A stretch of DNA of 64,000 nucleotides from Woronichinia naegeliana WA131 (GTDB lineage: Bacteria > Cyanobacteriota > Cyanobacteriia > Cyanobacteriales > Microcystaceae): contig CP073041.1 in the NCBI GenBank assembly GCA_025370055.1, forward strand, positions 3,534,001 through 3,598,000. Reading direction: 5' to 3'. Shown here piece after piece: positions 43,150 through 51,531 of this stretch. The translations under genes were made by a program, and so were the position numbers. Every line of letters starts with the position of its first letter. Positions within the stretch are counted from its first letter, which is position 1. Under the pieces are notes generated by a model. It searched no databases. It was not told the origin of the DNA and saw only the letters and a program-made list of their open reading frames with translations.

Positions 43150-44837
43150 GGGCTTGCTGAAAAAGTCAAAAAACGAAAGAAATGTGGGTTAGGGAAGTAT
43201 GGACTGAAAAAGCATAGATAACTTATCCTTATGGAAACAAATCAAAATACAGATTTTGTTTAATCTATTGTTCCTTTCTGTCTAAAAAGGTCAACACAAA
43301 TCACTCCTCACAAAAGAGAGGAAAATTAACACCATTTTTCACAAGAAAAACGACTCTACAACTTTTTACTTTTTGTCTTCTGAAGTAGAGTAGAAAGATT
43401 CATTACCAAAAAGTTCATCGCAATTACCGTTTCCGAGGTCTCAGGTAGTTTGGCCATCACTCGACCAAGACTAAATTTCCTCTTTCCCTGTCCGAATTTA
43501 CCCTCAATGGCATTACGCACTCTTTCATCTGAGCGTGCCTCTTTCTTTTTTTCTTTGCTCACCTCTTTCGGCGGTCTTCCCAATCGGGGACCACTCATTC
43601 TTATATCCCTTTCTTTACAATAAGCTCGATTCGCTTTTGTTCGATAGATTTTATCCACATGAACCGATTCCGGATAACATCCTGTTTCCCTTTTATATTC
43701 TTCTATTCGCGCTTGTAAATCTCCCGATTCGTTGTAATTATCCCAACTTAATTTGTCTAAGAAGACAAAGCCATTCACATTACTTGCCGATATTTTAGCT
43801 CCAAACTCTACTGCTTTTCCCGCTTTTCCACGCACTATTGGACGCACGTGAGGTTGGCTTACACTCACAATTCTGTTTTCTACTTTATTTGTCTTTTTTT
43901 CATACATTTCTAACTGTTGCTCATACACTTTTCCTATCGTTACAAGCTCTTCTTGCTCTTTTTTCGTTAGTTTTTCTAACTTTGCTCCCTCTTCTATCAT
44001 TTTTTCTATATCAGACAAGTTTCTTTTTATATATCCTAGTTGTTTTTTTGTTCCTTTTCTTCTTTCTTTTTTTGACACACGACGTTTTTTTGCTATGGCT
44101 AAGTACTCTTTTCTTGCCACTTCCCTATAAGTCCTCGGCTTTTCTTTCCTTTTCTCTTTTATTTCTTCATACAGCTTATCTATTATTTTTTCTGTTTTTT
44201 CTCTGGCATCATTCAATATTCCTATATCCGTTGGATATTTTATATCTGCTGGTGTACAAGTCGCATCTAACAATAACTTTCCTTCATTTTCTTTTTTTTC
44301 TGACGCTACACCCGTCGCTTTTTTTTCTATTTCTTTATTAATTTTATTTATTAATTCCATTCCTATTTTTTTACGAAAATGAACCATCATTGACGCATTA
44401 AATGCTTCTTTGCTACTATAGCTTTCCATTCCTATAAAGTACTGTAAATAAGGGTTCTCTTTTATTTGTTCTACTGTTTCTCTGTCACTTTTTCCTGAAA
44501 TTTCTTTGATAATTAATGCTCCTAATGCCATTCTAAATGATTTGGCTGGGGCTCCTTTTTTTTCTGTGAAGTTTTTTGCATATTCTTCCTCATATTCTTC
44601 CCAAAGAATCATTTTTGACATTTCTATCCAACGATTTTCTTCGTCTAACTGCCCGCCGAACAGATTTTTCAAGTTTTCTGGTGTTTCAATTGAGTACTGT
44701 TGCTTTCGGTACATCTGCTTTCTCTCTTCTTAATGCAATGGTTTTGAGGCATTCTACCCTATTTTCGTGCATTCTAGCGGTTCTTAATTCGCCTACTATT
44801 TTTCTCCGTAAAGGTTTCAGCTTTTTTCAGCAAGCCC
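43150..44837 (-). mobile_element. IS5/IS1182-type element copy 2 (1688 bp), intact
   Basis: Termini GGGCTTGCTGAAAAA and its complement, with a perfect 6-bp duplication TACTTA at 43144-43149 and 44838-44843. This copy defines the element's length and target duplication. Confidence 0.95.
43356..44714 (-). CDS. IS5/IS1182-type transposase (DUF772-like)
   Basis: 452 residues, complete. The N-terminal domain (APAKSFRMALGALIIKEISGKSDRETVEQIKENPYLQYFIG) is the DUF772 type. The catalytic part shows LLLDATCTPADIKYPTDIG (first Asp), a Lys/Glu-rich coiled insert at about 180-270, YPESVHVDKIYRT (second Asp) and the late VRNAIEGKFGQGKRKF (Glu). The A-rich coding strand is much lower in GC than host genes. 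I cannot decide between IS5 and IS1182 from memory. Confidence 0.88.
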   Translation of the reverse strand: MYRKQQYSIETPENLKNLFGGQLDEENRWIEMSKMILWEEYEEEYAKNFTEKKGAPAKSFRMALGALIIKEISGKSDRETVEQIKENPYLQYFIGMESYSSKEAFNASMMVHFRKKIGMELINKINKEIEKKATGVASEKKENEGKLLLDATCTPADIKYPTDIGILNDAREKTEKIIDKLYEEIKEKRKEKPRTYREVARKEYLAIAKKRRVSKKERRKGTKKQLGYIKRNLSDIEKMIEEGAKLEKLTKKEQEELVTIGKVYEQQLEMYEKKTNKVENRIVSVSQPHVRPIVRGKAGKAVEFGAKISASNVNGFVFLDKLSWDNYNESGDLQARIEEYKRETGCYPESVHVDKIYRTKANRAYCKERDIRMSGPRLGRPPKEVSKEKKKEARSDERVRNAIEGKFGQGKRKFSLGRVMAKLPETSETVIAMNFLVMNLSTLLQKTKSKKL

Positions 44838-44876
44838 TACTTAAAGTCAAAAGTATTAAATAGAGTGTGAATCTCT

Positions 44877-44901
44877 AAAAGCCTTATCCAGTAAGGTTTT
44901 C
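44877..44901. repeat. Short palindromic repeat (REP-like)
   Basis: AAAAGCCTTATCCAG then TAAGGTTTTC, a hairpin-forming relative of 41628-41655, inside the 340-bp non-autonomous element. Confidence 0.45.
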
Positions 44902-44980
44902 AAAAAATGTTAATCGTCAAAATACCGGCTGAATGTGGGTCGTACCGAAGACAAAAACGATCACACCTGATGAAATCGGC

Positions 44981-45157
44981 TTATAAGGGCAAAATTTGCT
45001 CTCTTAAGTCTGATTCGAGTTGTTCAGGGTCACTAATGACATAGCCAGCTTGACTTAAAAAAAGAGATTTATCGTTTTCTGGCAACCATTTGAGCAAATA
45101 ACCTTGAATTTTGGCTTTGGCAACAATGGGATAACCTAGTATATGAGATAAAACGAC
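44981..45157 (-). pseudogene. Gene fragment of unknown family
   Basis: A minus-strand frame of about 58 codons, bounded by stops, without a start codon, reads GYPIVAKAKIQGYLLKW then PENDKSLFLSQAGYV and PEQLESDLREQILPL. Composition is coding-like and its style recalls small proteins found near toxin genes. Probably a truncated leftover. 45158-45351 holds only scattered short frames. Confidence 0.35.
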
Positions 45158-45351
45158 TTAAACAAAAACTTGATACCGATTCCTTTGCCCATCATCCCCA
45201 AGCAAAACTCCTTAAAGCTCTAAATTAAATCAAGGAATTAGGATAACAATTCTCAAAGACCCTTTAGCCAGCTATTTCGCCCTAAAAGTTTCACTACAAC
45301 AGTTTCGTCGTTTTTAAATCACATCAACGACCCAATAGAGTAACCTACACC

Positions 45352-45612
45352 ATGAGAAGCACTCGTTATTTCCAACAATTTGCTTGTCAAAAGCACCCAG
45401 AAATCGAGGAGTCGTGGATCGAGAGAATTTTGGCAAATCCCTTAACAAAAGAGCATCGAGCAAATGGACGCATGGCTTATTGGGGTAACATCGAAGAGGC
45501 TGATGGACGAGTAATTAGGGTTATTACCCTTGAAGATAGTGAAACAGTGCATAATGCCTTCTTTGATCGCAACTTTTATAAACGACAACAACGCGGAGAA
45601 GAGACCAAATGA
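45352..45612 (+). CDS. DUF4258-like small protein (possible toxin)
   Basis: 86 residues. The core reads RYFQQFACQKHPEIEESWIERILANP, then ANGRMAYWGNIEEADGRVIRVITLEDSETVHNAFFDRNF. This resembles DUF4258-type proteins, a fold related to small mRNA-interferase toxins. Its TGA overlaps the ATG of the DUF2283 gene (45609-45612), as in many toxin-antitoxin pairs. Toxin activity is inference. Confidence 0.65.
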   Translation: MRSTRYFQQFACQKHPEIEESWIERILANPLTKEHRANGRMAYWGNIEEADGRVIRVITLEDSETVHNAFFDRNFYKRQQRGEETK

Positions 45613-45815
45613 AAATTCAATACTTTCCTGAAACTGATACTTTAGCCATTGAATTAACCCGTAACCCCGTTGTTTCAACTGATGCCATATCAGATGATCT
45701 TATTTTGGACTATGATGAACAAGGTAAAGTAGTGGCTATTACCCTCGATAATTATTCTCAAAATGTTGATGAAATTAATCTTCAATCCTTTGCTCTACCT
45801 TTAGTAACCGCTTAA
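45609..45815 (+). CDS. DUF2283-family small protein (possible antitoxin)
   Basis: 68 residues. IQYFPETDTLAIELTRNPVVSTDAISDDLILDYDEQGKVVAITLDNYS is a clear DUF2283 pattern (Y-x2-D-x-L, then D-x-GxVVxIxLDN). Such proteins commonly accompany DUF4258 genes. Coupled by an ATGA overlap to the upstream gene. Confidence 0.8.
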   Translation: MKIQYFPETDTLAIELTRNPVVSTDAISDDLILDYDEQGKVVAITLDNYSQNVDEINLQSFALPLVTA

Positions 45816-45819
45816 AACT

Positions 45820-45999
45820 ATGCCTACCCTAGTTGAATCTCCCCCAAAACCATACAGTCTCGCCGAATATTTGGCCCTACAAGAAAAGTCCGAAAAGAAA
45901 AATGAATACCTAGACGGAGTGATTGTCCCAATGACTGGTGGCTCAATTGAACATAACCATATTGCTGGAAATATTTTTGCCTGGCTGAAAATGGGTTAG
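45820..45999 (+). pseudogene. Uma2-family endonuclease, N-terminal fragment
   Basis: 59 codons: MPTLVESPPKPYSLAEYLALQ, then KNEYLDGVIVPMTGGSIEHNHIAGNIFAWL and a stop. Uma2 proteins, restriction-nuclease-fold proteins very common in cyanobacteria, have about 190 residues, so two thirds are missing, including the catalytic D..ExK region. The break passes straight into a fragment of the TPR gene at 46001. Confidence 0.8.
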
Positions 46000-46000
46000 T

Positions 46001-46110
46001 GTCACCAATCTTTCGCACTGGGTCAAAGATAAAAAATCGAGCCTTACTGTATAAGGGTTTCAGAAAGCCTAAATCTGGAGCGCGAATAAATAAAGACACT
46101 AACAGTAAAT
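46001..46110 (+). repeat. Scattered fragment of the TPR gene
   Basis: GTCACCAATCTTTCGCACTG and the following GGTCAAAGA, then AATAAAGACACTAACAG, match 28933-28985 in the TPR gene. They are separated here by about 55 bases that contain a REP-like palindrome (46039-46065). It shows that pieces of this gene family exist at more than one place. Confidence 0.7.
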
Positions 46111-46429
46111 CGTTGACTCAAGCTTACTATTCACCTCAATCACAGGAATTGGGAGGTTATTTTAAAAACCTTGTCTAATAAGGGTTTCAGAGGATGAGCA
46201 TTTTAGCCTTTTCAACGAGGATGCTTGGTTTCAGCCCTGTGATTGAGTGCTAATCTTCCAAGTCGTGTCTAGATCTTATTTTTTTAGCGTATATTTTCTA
46301 GGTTAGAGTAAATTCTCGTAAGATATTAGGCAAATCACTTTTCCCCTCAGTGGGATCTAAAGGACTGATTTGTGCGTCTGAAGTTAACGAGTTTCCTTCG
46401 GTATTCGGTTAAGGTCTTTCCTCTATCCT
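46111..46429. other. Intergenic region before the RND pump gene
   Basis: Contains a REP-like palindrome at 46163-46190 (AAAAACCTTGTC...AATAAGGGTTTC) and no gene. It presumably holds the promoter of the pump gene. Confidence 0.4.
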
Positions 46430-49400
46430 ATGTTACTAAGTATTTCCGATAATTTTATTAAAAAACCGGTTCTAACGACGGTCTGCACCATTGTTATCGT
46501 TTTATTGGGCGCGATCGCCTTACCCCTACTACCGTTAGCAAAATTGCCCGATTTGGCTCCTAAACAGGTAACGGTCAATGCCAGTTATGTGGGATCTGAC
46601 GCTAAGACGGCGGAAGAGAATGTAACAACGGTACTAGAGCGACAGATCAACGGAACAGAGCAGGTCATTTACATGAACTCCTCGACCGATAATACAGGGA
46701 CAAGTGCAATTAACGTCTATTTCCCCGTCGAAATGGATCGCAATATTGCCCAGGTCTTAGTCCAAAATAACGTTTCCATTGCAGCTTCCAGTTTGCCAGA
46801 GGAAGTAAACCGTCAGGGGATTGTCACGCAAAAGCAATCTCCCTCGATCACCATTGCCTACGGCTTTTATTCAGAAAAAGATGCGGAAGGTAAATTTATC
46901 TACGACGATCTTTTTATTAGTAACTTTGTTGATCGTGTTGTCAATAACGAAATTAAACGGTTGAATGGGGTTGGTAGTACGGCGATTATTGGGGTGGGTC
47001 TTTATGCTATGCGATTTTGGTTAGACCCCGATGCTCTGGCCGCTCGTAGCCTCTCCGCTTTAGATGTGGTTAACGCCATTCGAGAACAAAACATTCAAGT
47101 CGGAGCGGGGGGGATTAACCTACCACCAGTGGATGCCGGTCAAAAATTCCAGATTAATGCGAGGGTGCTAGGTCGTTTTGTCAGTCCAGAGGAAGCGGGC
47201 GAGATTGTGGTCAAGGCAGGGCAAGATGGAACCTTGATCCGGATTAAAGATGTGGGTTATGCCTCGGTGGGTTCTCAAAGTTATAAACAGGTTTCCCTCT
47301 TTGATGGTGCACCGGCGGTGGCTTTTTTAATCTATCAATTGCCTGGCACTAATGCGCTCAATACAGCCGATTTAGTGCGGGAAAAAATGGCTGAGTTGAA
47401 ACCGCTTTTTCCGCCTGGCTTGAATGCTGCTGTCGCCACGGACAATACTCTCTTTGTAACAGCTTCCTTGGATGAAGCTCAGAAAACTTTAATTGAAGCC
47501 ATTCTGCTTGTATTTTTGGTCATTTTCGTTTTTCTTCAAAATTGGCGTACTACTATTATTCCGGCGATCGCCATTCCCGTATCTTTAATTGGGGCCATGG
47601 CCTTTGCCCTAGTCTTTGGCTTTAGTTTGAATCAGTTAACGCTGTTTGGGGTCATTCTAGCCACGGGTCTAGTAGTAGATGATGGGATTCTGGTGGTAGA
47701 GGCGATCGAAACCAAACTATCCCAGGGAATGCGACCCATGCAGGCGGCCCTTGATGCGATGAATGAGCTAACAGGAGCCGTCGTTGCCACCTCAATTGTC
47801 TTAATGGCTGTATTTATTCCCGTCACCTTCTTTCCAGGTACAACGGGGATTGTTTATAAACAGTTTGCCTTGATTATGGCTTTCTCCGTAGCCATTTCTA
47901 CCTTTAATGCCATCAGCTTCTCCCCTAGTATGTCAGCCATTCTGATGCGGCCTAGCACAGAGAAACATGGCCCCCTGGCGGTTTTCTTTCGTTGGTTTAA
48001 TCGCTTTTTTGATTGGATTCGAGAAGGATATGGAAAAATTGTAGAATTTCTAATTACCATTCGGTTATTGGTGTTGCCCCTCTTTATTGCTGCTTTAGTC
48101 GGAACTGCTTGGGTTTATAGCGTTACACCGACGGGATTCATTCCTGAGGAGGATCAAGGTTACTTTTTTATGTTAGGTAACTCGCCGCCAGGGGTATCCA
48201 TTGAATATACGAAGGATATTATTAGCAAGGTTATTACCATTGTTAAGGAGCGGGAAGAAGTTGAACACGTTTTGGGAATGGGAGGGTTTAGTTTTTTAGG
48301 CAATGATAGTAGTAAATCTCTCTACTTTGTCAAGTTAAAAAACTGGGAAGAGCGACCTGGCCAGAAAAAATCGGTGTTTGCCCTCTTAGCAGATATCAAC
48401 CGAGAATTATCAATGAAAATTTCTGGGGCGCAGGTCATTGCCGTTAATGCTCCGCCGGTGGATGGGCTAAGTAGCACTGGAGGCTTAGACTTCTACCTCC
48501 AAAATCGAGGCGATCTACCCATGGATGCCTTTATTGAAAACATCCAAAACTACATGGCGGCGGCTCGAAAGTTGCCTGAACTCAATCCGCGAACGATCTT
48601 TACCCAGTTCACCTTTTCGGCTCCTTTGTTTGAAATTTCGGTACAACGCGATAAGGCCAATGCTCAAAACATTGATGTTTCCAGTATTTTTCAGACCCTA
48701 GGCGTTTACATGGGTTCGAGCTACGTCAATCAGTACGTTTTAGGTGGTCGTCTCTATCAGGTTTATGCCCAGGCAAAAGGCAGTTTTCGCTCTAACCCCC
48801 AGGACATGAGTCGTCTCTATGTGCGATCGCGGGATGGTGCTTTAGTGCAACTAAGTAACGTCGTTGACATTAAGCAAATTAACTACCCACCCATTGTCAC
48901 CCACTTTAATATTTATCCTGCTGTTGACGTTCAAGCCTCGCCAGCCCAGGGATTTAGTACGGGACAAGCGATGATGGCCATGGAAAAATTAGCCAAGGAA
49001 ATCATGCCTGTCTCTATAGGTTATGAGTGGTATGGGACAGGTTATCAAGAGAGACAATCCGGTGGTGCGGCTCCAATCATTTTTGGTCTAGCTTTTATCA
49101 TGGTATTCCTCGTCTTAGCCGCTCAGTACGAAAGTTATATTGATCCCACCATTATTATGATGACCGTTCCCCTGGCTATTTTGGGAGCGATGGGCGCGAT
49201 TCTGCTACGTGCCAATGCTCAGGTTATGACGAGTGCTGTATGGCCAACGGTCAATAATAATGTCTATGCCCAGGTCGCGCTAGTGATGTTAATTGGTCTG
49301 GCTAGTAAAAATGCCATTTTGATCGTGGAGTTTGCTAATCAGGCGATGGACTTAGGCATGAGTATTCCTAAAGCAGCAGCTTTTGCGGCCAAGGAACGCT

Positions 49401-49720
49401 TACGACCAATTTTAATGACGGCAATTTCGGGTCTAGTTGGTTTCTGGCCCTTGGTAATTGCGGCGGGGGCAGGAGCCATGAGTCGTTGGTCATTGGGAAC
49501 GGCTATTTTTGGCGGTTATTTGATTTCCACCATGCTGAGTCTTTTCCTTGTACCTGTTTTGTACAGTCTGATTAAAGAGATTGAAGAGCGTTTCTTCAAA
49601 GGTGGGGGTGGTAAATCTGGCCCCTCACCAACTGCACAGCCCAAGGGTCAAGCGAGTCAAGTTCCCGAAGAAAGTGGAACCGTTGCGCCGAGTTTACAGG
49701 TTTCTCCCCAAAACGATTAG
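46430..49720 (+). CDS. RND-family multidrug efflux pump, inner-membrane subunit (AcrB/MexB-like)
   Basis: 1096 residues, slightly longer than AcrB because of a Pro/Ser/Gly-rich tail. First membrane helix PVLTTVCTIVIVLLGAIALPLLPL, then the porter domain (LPDLAPKQVTVNASYVGSDAKTAEENVTTVLE). The proton-relay residues are present: Asp417-Asp418 in GLVVDDGILVVEAIE and Lys960 in GLASKNAILIVEF. The usual A-I after DD is G-I here. FIPEEDQGYFF opens the second half. No adaptor (AcrA) or TolC gene is adjacent, so partners must be elsewhere. A strong terminator follows. Confidence 0.95.
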   Translation: MLLSISDNFIKKPVLTTVCTIVIVLLGAIALPLLPLAKLPDLAPKQVTVNASYVGSDAKTAEENVTTVLERQINGTEQVIYMNSSTDNTGTSAINVYFPVEMDRNIAQVLVQNNVSIAASSLPEEVNRQGIVTQKQSPSITIAYGFYSEKDAEGKFIYDDLFISNFVDRVVNNEIKRLNGVGSTAIIGVGLYAMRFWLDPDALAARSLSALDVVNAIREQNIQVGAGGINLPPVDAGQKFQINARVLGRFVSPEEAGEIVVKAGQDGTLIRIKDVGYASVGSQSYKQVSLFDGAPAVAFLIYQLPGTNALNTADLVREKMAELKPLFPPGLNAAVATDNTLFVTASLDEAQKTLIEAILLVFLVIFVFLQNWRTTIIPAIAIPVSLIGAMAFALVFGFSLNQLTLFGVILATGLVVDDGILVVEAIETKLSQGMRPMQAALDAMNELTGAVVATSIVLMAVFIPVTFFPGTTGIVYKQFALIMAFSVAISTFNAISFSPSMSAILMRPSTEKHGPLAVFFRWFNRFFDWIREGYGKIVEFLITIRLLVLPLFIAALVGTAWVYSVTPTGFIPEEDQGYFFMLGNSPPGVSIEYTKDIISKVITIVKEREEVEHVLGMGGFSFLGNDSSKSLYFVKLKNWEERPGQKKSVFALLADINRELSMKISGAQVIAVNAPPVDGLSSTGGLDFYLQNRGDLPMDAFIENIQNYMAAARKLPELNPRTIFTQFTFSAPLFEISVQRDKANAQNIDVSSIFQTLGVYMGSSYVNQYVLGGRLYQVYAQAKGSFRSNPQDMSRLYVRSRDGALVQLSNVVDIKQINYPPIVTHFNIYPAVDVQASPAQGFSTGQAMMAMEKLAKEIMPVSIGYEWYGTGYQERQSGGAAPIIFGLAFIMVFLVLAAQYESYIDPTIIMMTVPLAILGAMGAILLRANAQVMTSAVWPTVNNNVYAQVALVMLIGLASKNAILIVEFANQAMDLGMSIPKAAAFAAKERLRPILMTAISGLVGFWPLVIAAGAGAMSRWSLGTAIFGGYLISTMLSLFLVPVLYSLIKEIEERFFKGGGGKSGPSPTAQPKGQASQVPEESGTVAPSLQVSPQND

Positions 49721-49750
49721 GGCAAATTTCGCCAAAATTCGGGATTGTAC

Positions 49751-49780
49751 ATCCAGATCATAATGGTCTGGATTTTTTTT
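49751..49780 (+). terminator. Rho-independent terminator after the RND gene
   Basis: ATCCAGA and TCTGGAT form a seven-base-pair stem around TCATAATGG, directly followed by eight T. Located about 30 bases after the stop. A textbook intrinsic terminator. Confidence 0.88.
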
Positions 49781-49843
49781 AAGAGGGGACTTGACAAAAA
49801 GGTTCTCAAAATGTGAACATTGTGATGCTAATCTAGTGGTCTG

Positions 49844-50515
49844 TCAATTTTCTATTTGTGGATAAAGACGCTTGAGACGGATACGAGCCTCAGCCGTCGT
49901 GAATTGCCAATCTACCGACTTTTGGGAATGATTGCGCTGAGTGTACCAAGCCGTTGTTTCTTGCTCTAAAGTTTCCCGATCTGGAATTCGACGAGCTAGG
50001 CATTGCCGAGTCATTGCGGACAGCTCGTTTTCAGCAATATTAAGCCAACTGCCATGTTTTGGGGTATGGTGAATTTCCAACCGTTCGACTAGACGACGAG
50101 CCGTGGAAGGCTCAAATGCTTCATATAGTGAGGCAAGTTTGTGAGTATTTAGCTGATCACATACTAAAATGACTTTGTCGTTATCAGCATAGTCGTTATC
50201 GAGTAAATTCTTAATTTCTGTTGCCCAGTCAACCGATGTTCTACGTTCACTGACAACTGTCTTTCGCCACCCAGACAAGGGTTCTGTAAACATAAAGATA
50301 TTGGCTGTTCCATTGCGTTCATATTCGTAATCATGCGCCTCTGGCTGTCCAGGTTTGGCTGGTAGAGGAAGGCGGGTTTCTTTGACCAATTGTATAGGTT
50401 GCTCATCCATGCAAATCACTGGACAATTGGGGTCATAGGGTCGGTGATAAATTTCTAGAACATCTTCCATGTTAGACACAAATTCGGCACTCTTTTCTGG
50501 TGGAATCACGTACAT
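49844..50515 (-). CDS. IS630-type transposase, downstream frame (catalytic)
   Basis: 223 residues as an isolated frame. The DDE triad lies in VICMDEQPIQLV, ILVCDQLNTHKL and PKHGSWLNIAENELSAM. The same phase extends upstream of the first Met through ELKPHLRQ to the slippery A8 tract, so it is expected to be made by -1 frameshifting from the upstream frame rather than from its own start. Confidence 0.9.
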   Translation of the reverse strand: MYVIPPEKSAEFVSNMEDVLEIYHRPYDPNCPVICMDEQPIQLVKETRLPLPAKPGQPEAHDYEYERNGTANIFMFTEPLSGWRKTVVSERRTSVDWATEIKNLLDNDYADNDKVILVCDQLNTHKLASLYEAFEPSTARRLVERLEIHHTPKHGSWLNIAENELSAMTRQCLARRIPDRETLEQETTAWYTQRNHSQKSVDWQFTTAEARIRLKRLYPQIEN

Positions 50516-50532
50516 CTGTCGCAGATGAGGTT

Positions 50533-50976
50533 TTAGTTCGTTTTTTTTAACACTTGACGCACGGTTTCGTGACTAATTGCTGGCACAATTTCTAACTCGA
50601 CCGCCTTGTCGGCTAGTAACCTCAATGTCCAACGGGCTTGACCAGCAGGCGGTTCTCCACAACGTAAGGCGATTAGTTTTGCTTCTACCTCTCCATCAAT
50701 AATCGGTTGACGAGGCGGCGTTTTGCGGGGCTTGCGGCTTAATGCTGACTCCACACCTTCATTGACCAATCGCTCCCTGAGATTGGCGACTGTGTTACGG
50801 TGACAACTAAAGGCGGCGGCAGCTTCCTCATCCGTCCATCCTTGTCCATTCACATCAATGTTTAACAGAATATTGGCGTGCTTAATTTTGTAAGCCGCTC
50901 CTTTGCCGATGGATACCAAATCTTTTAGGGTCTGACGTTCTTCTTGACTTAATCGGACAATATAGGTCTTGAGCAT
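50533..50976 (-). CDS. IS630-type transposase, upstream frame (DNA-binding)
   Basis: 147 residues. Helix-turn-helix EEAAAAFSCHRNTVANLRERLVNEG, then the paired-domain-like part ARWTLRLLADKAVELEIVPAISHETVRQVLKK. It ends KKTN at a stop just after eight consecutive A (about 50541-50548). A -1 slip there reads on as KKNELKPHLRQMYVIPPEK, the normal family continuation. Confidence 0.9.
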   Translation of the reverse strand: MLKTYIVRLSQEERQTLKDLVSIGKGAAYKIKHANILLNIDVNGQGWTDEEAAAAFSCHRNTVANLRERLVNEGVESALSRKPRKTPPRQPIIDGEVEAKLIALRCGEPPAGQARWTLRLLADKAVELEIVPAISHETVRQVLKKTN

Positions 50977-51101
50977 GGTTACTTATTACGATATCTGTTG
51001 AGGTAATGAATAGCCTCTCCATTTTCCCTCAAATTCACAATCTTTAGCTTGACAGACCACTAGCGAAAATACTCACTACAGGGAAGGGCAAAAATACAAC
51101 G

Positions 51102-51389
51102 ATGGAGTTAGTCGGAAAAGCCAAGCTAAGATCAGATATCAGCAAGTATAGTGGTACAAAAAGAGGGGTTGAAAGGTGGATCAAGATCGTTGAAGGAGCA
51201 GAGTGGATTCATATTGAAGAGGTTAAAAAAACACTTCCATCCGCAGATTTTGCTCGTAATACTGAAACTACTATCTTTAATATCAAAGGCAATGATTACA
51301 GAATCATTACAAAGATTGATTACTCTCTTAAGCGAATTTACTACCTCTTTTTTTTGCCTCATGCAGAATATACCAAGCGCAAATTATAG
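51102..51389 (+). CDS. higB: HigB-type mRNA interferase toxin
   Basis: 95 residues. GVERWIKIVEGAEWIHIEEVKKTLPSADFA, IFNIKGNDYRIITKIDYSLKRIYYLFFLPHAEYTK is the HigB fold (RelE superfamily), which cleaves mRNA on the ribosome. The toxin precedes the antitoxin, the usual order for HigBA. The IS630 insertion ends only 40 bases upstream of the ATG, so the native promoter may be displaced. Intact frame. Confidence 0.88.
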   Translation: MELVGKAKLRSDISKYSGTKRGVERWIKIVEGAEWIHIEEVKKTLPSADFARNTETTIFNIKGNDYRIITKIDYSLKRIYYLFFLPHAEYTKRKL

Positions 51390-51531
51390 AATAGTAAACT
51401 AGGAAATTAGCCAGGGAGAACAGCTATTTTTGTCTCCCACTTTCTCTATTGTTTTCTTTGTCCAAGCTTAACCTAGATTAATCATCTCAATTAATCACTC
51501 ATCCAACCAATTCAAAAAATTTAAACTCAAA

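Larger units (their letters stand above)
42906..44939. repeat. Non-autonomous element (about 340 bp) hosting an IS5/IS1182-type copy
   Basis: Left end CCCACATTCAGCAGATATTTTG (20 of it inspected) and right end, read in complement, CCCACATTCAGCCGGTATTTTG: a 22-bp inverted repeat with two mismatches. Without the inserted IS (43150-44837) and one TACTTA copy the element is 340 bp and non-coding. No flanking duplication is obvious. The first nine bases also match the IS1634-type ends. Confidence 0.7.
49836..51060 (-). mobile_element. IS630-family element 2 (1225 bp), two-frame
   Basis: Inverted ends GTGGTCTGTCAA and TTGACAGACCAC, with TA on both sides (49834-49835 and 51061-51062), the IS630 target duplication. 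Two transposase frames joined over a run of eight A. A solo end of the same type is at 5373. Confidence 0.95.

Noticed and set aside
45158-45351. Short plus-strand coding-like pieces before the DUF4258 gene
   Set aside because: They are broken by stops in all frames and lack a start; possibly decayed genes but not supportable as features.
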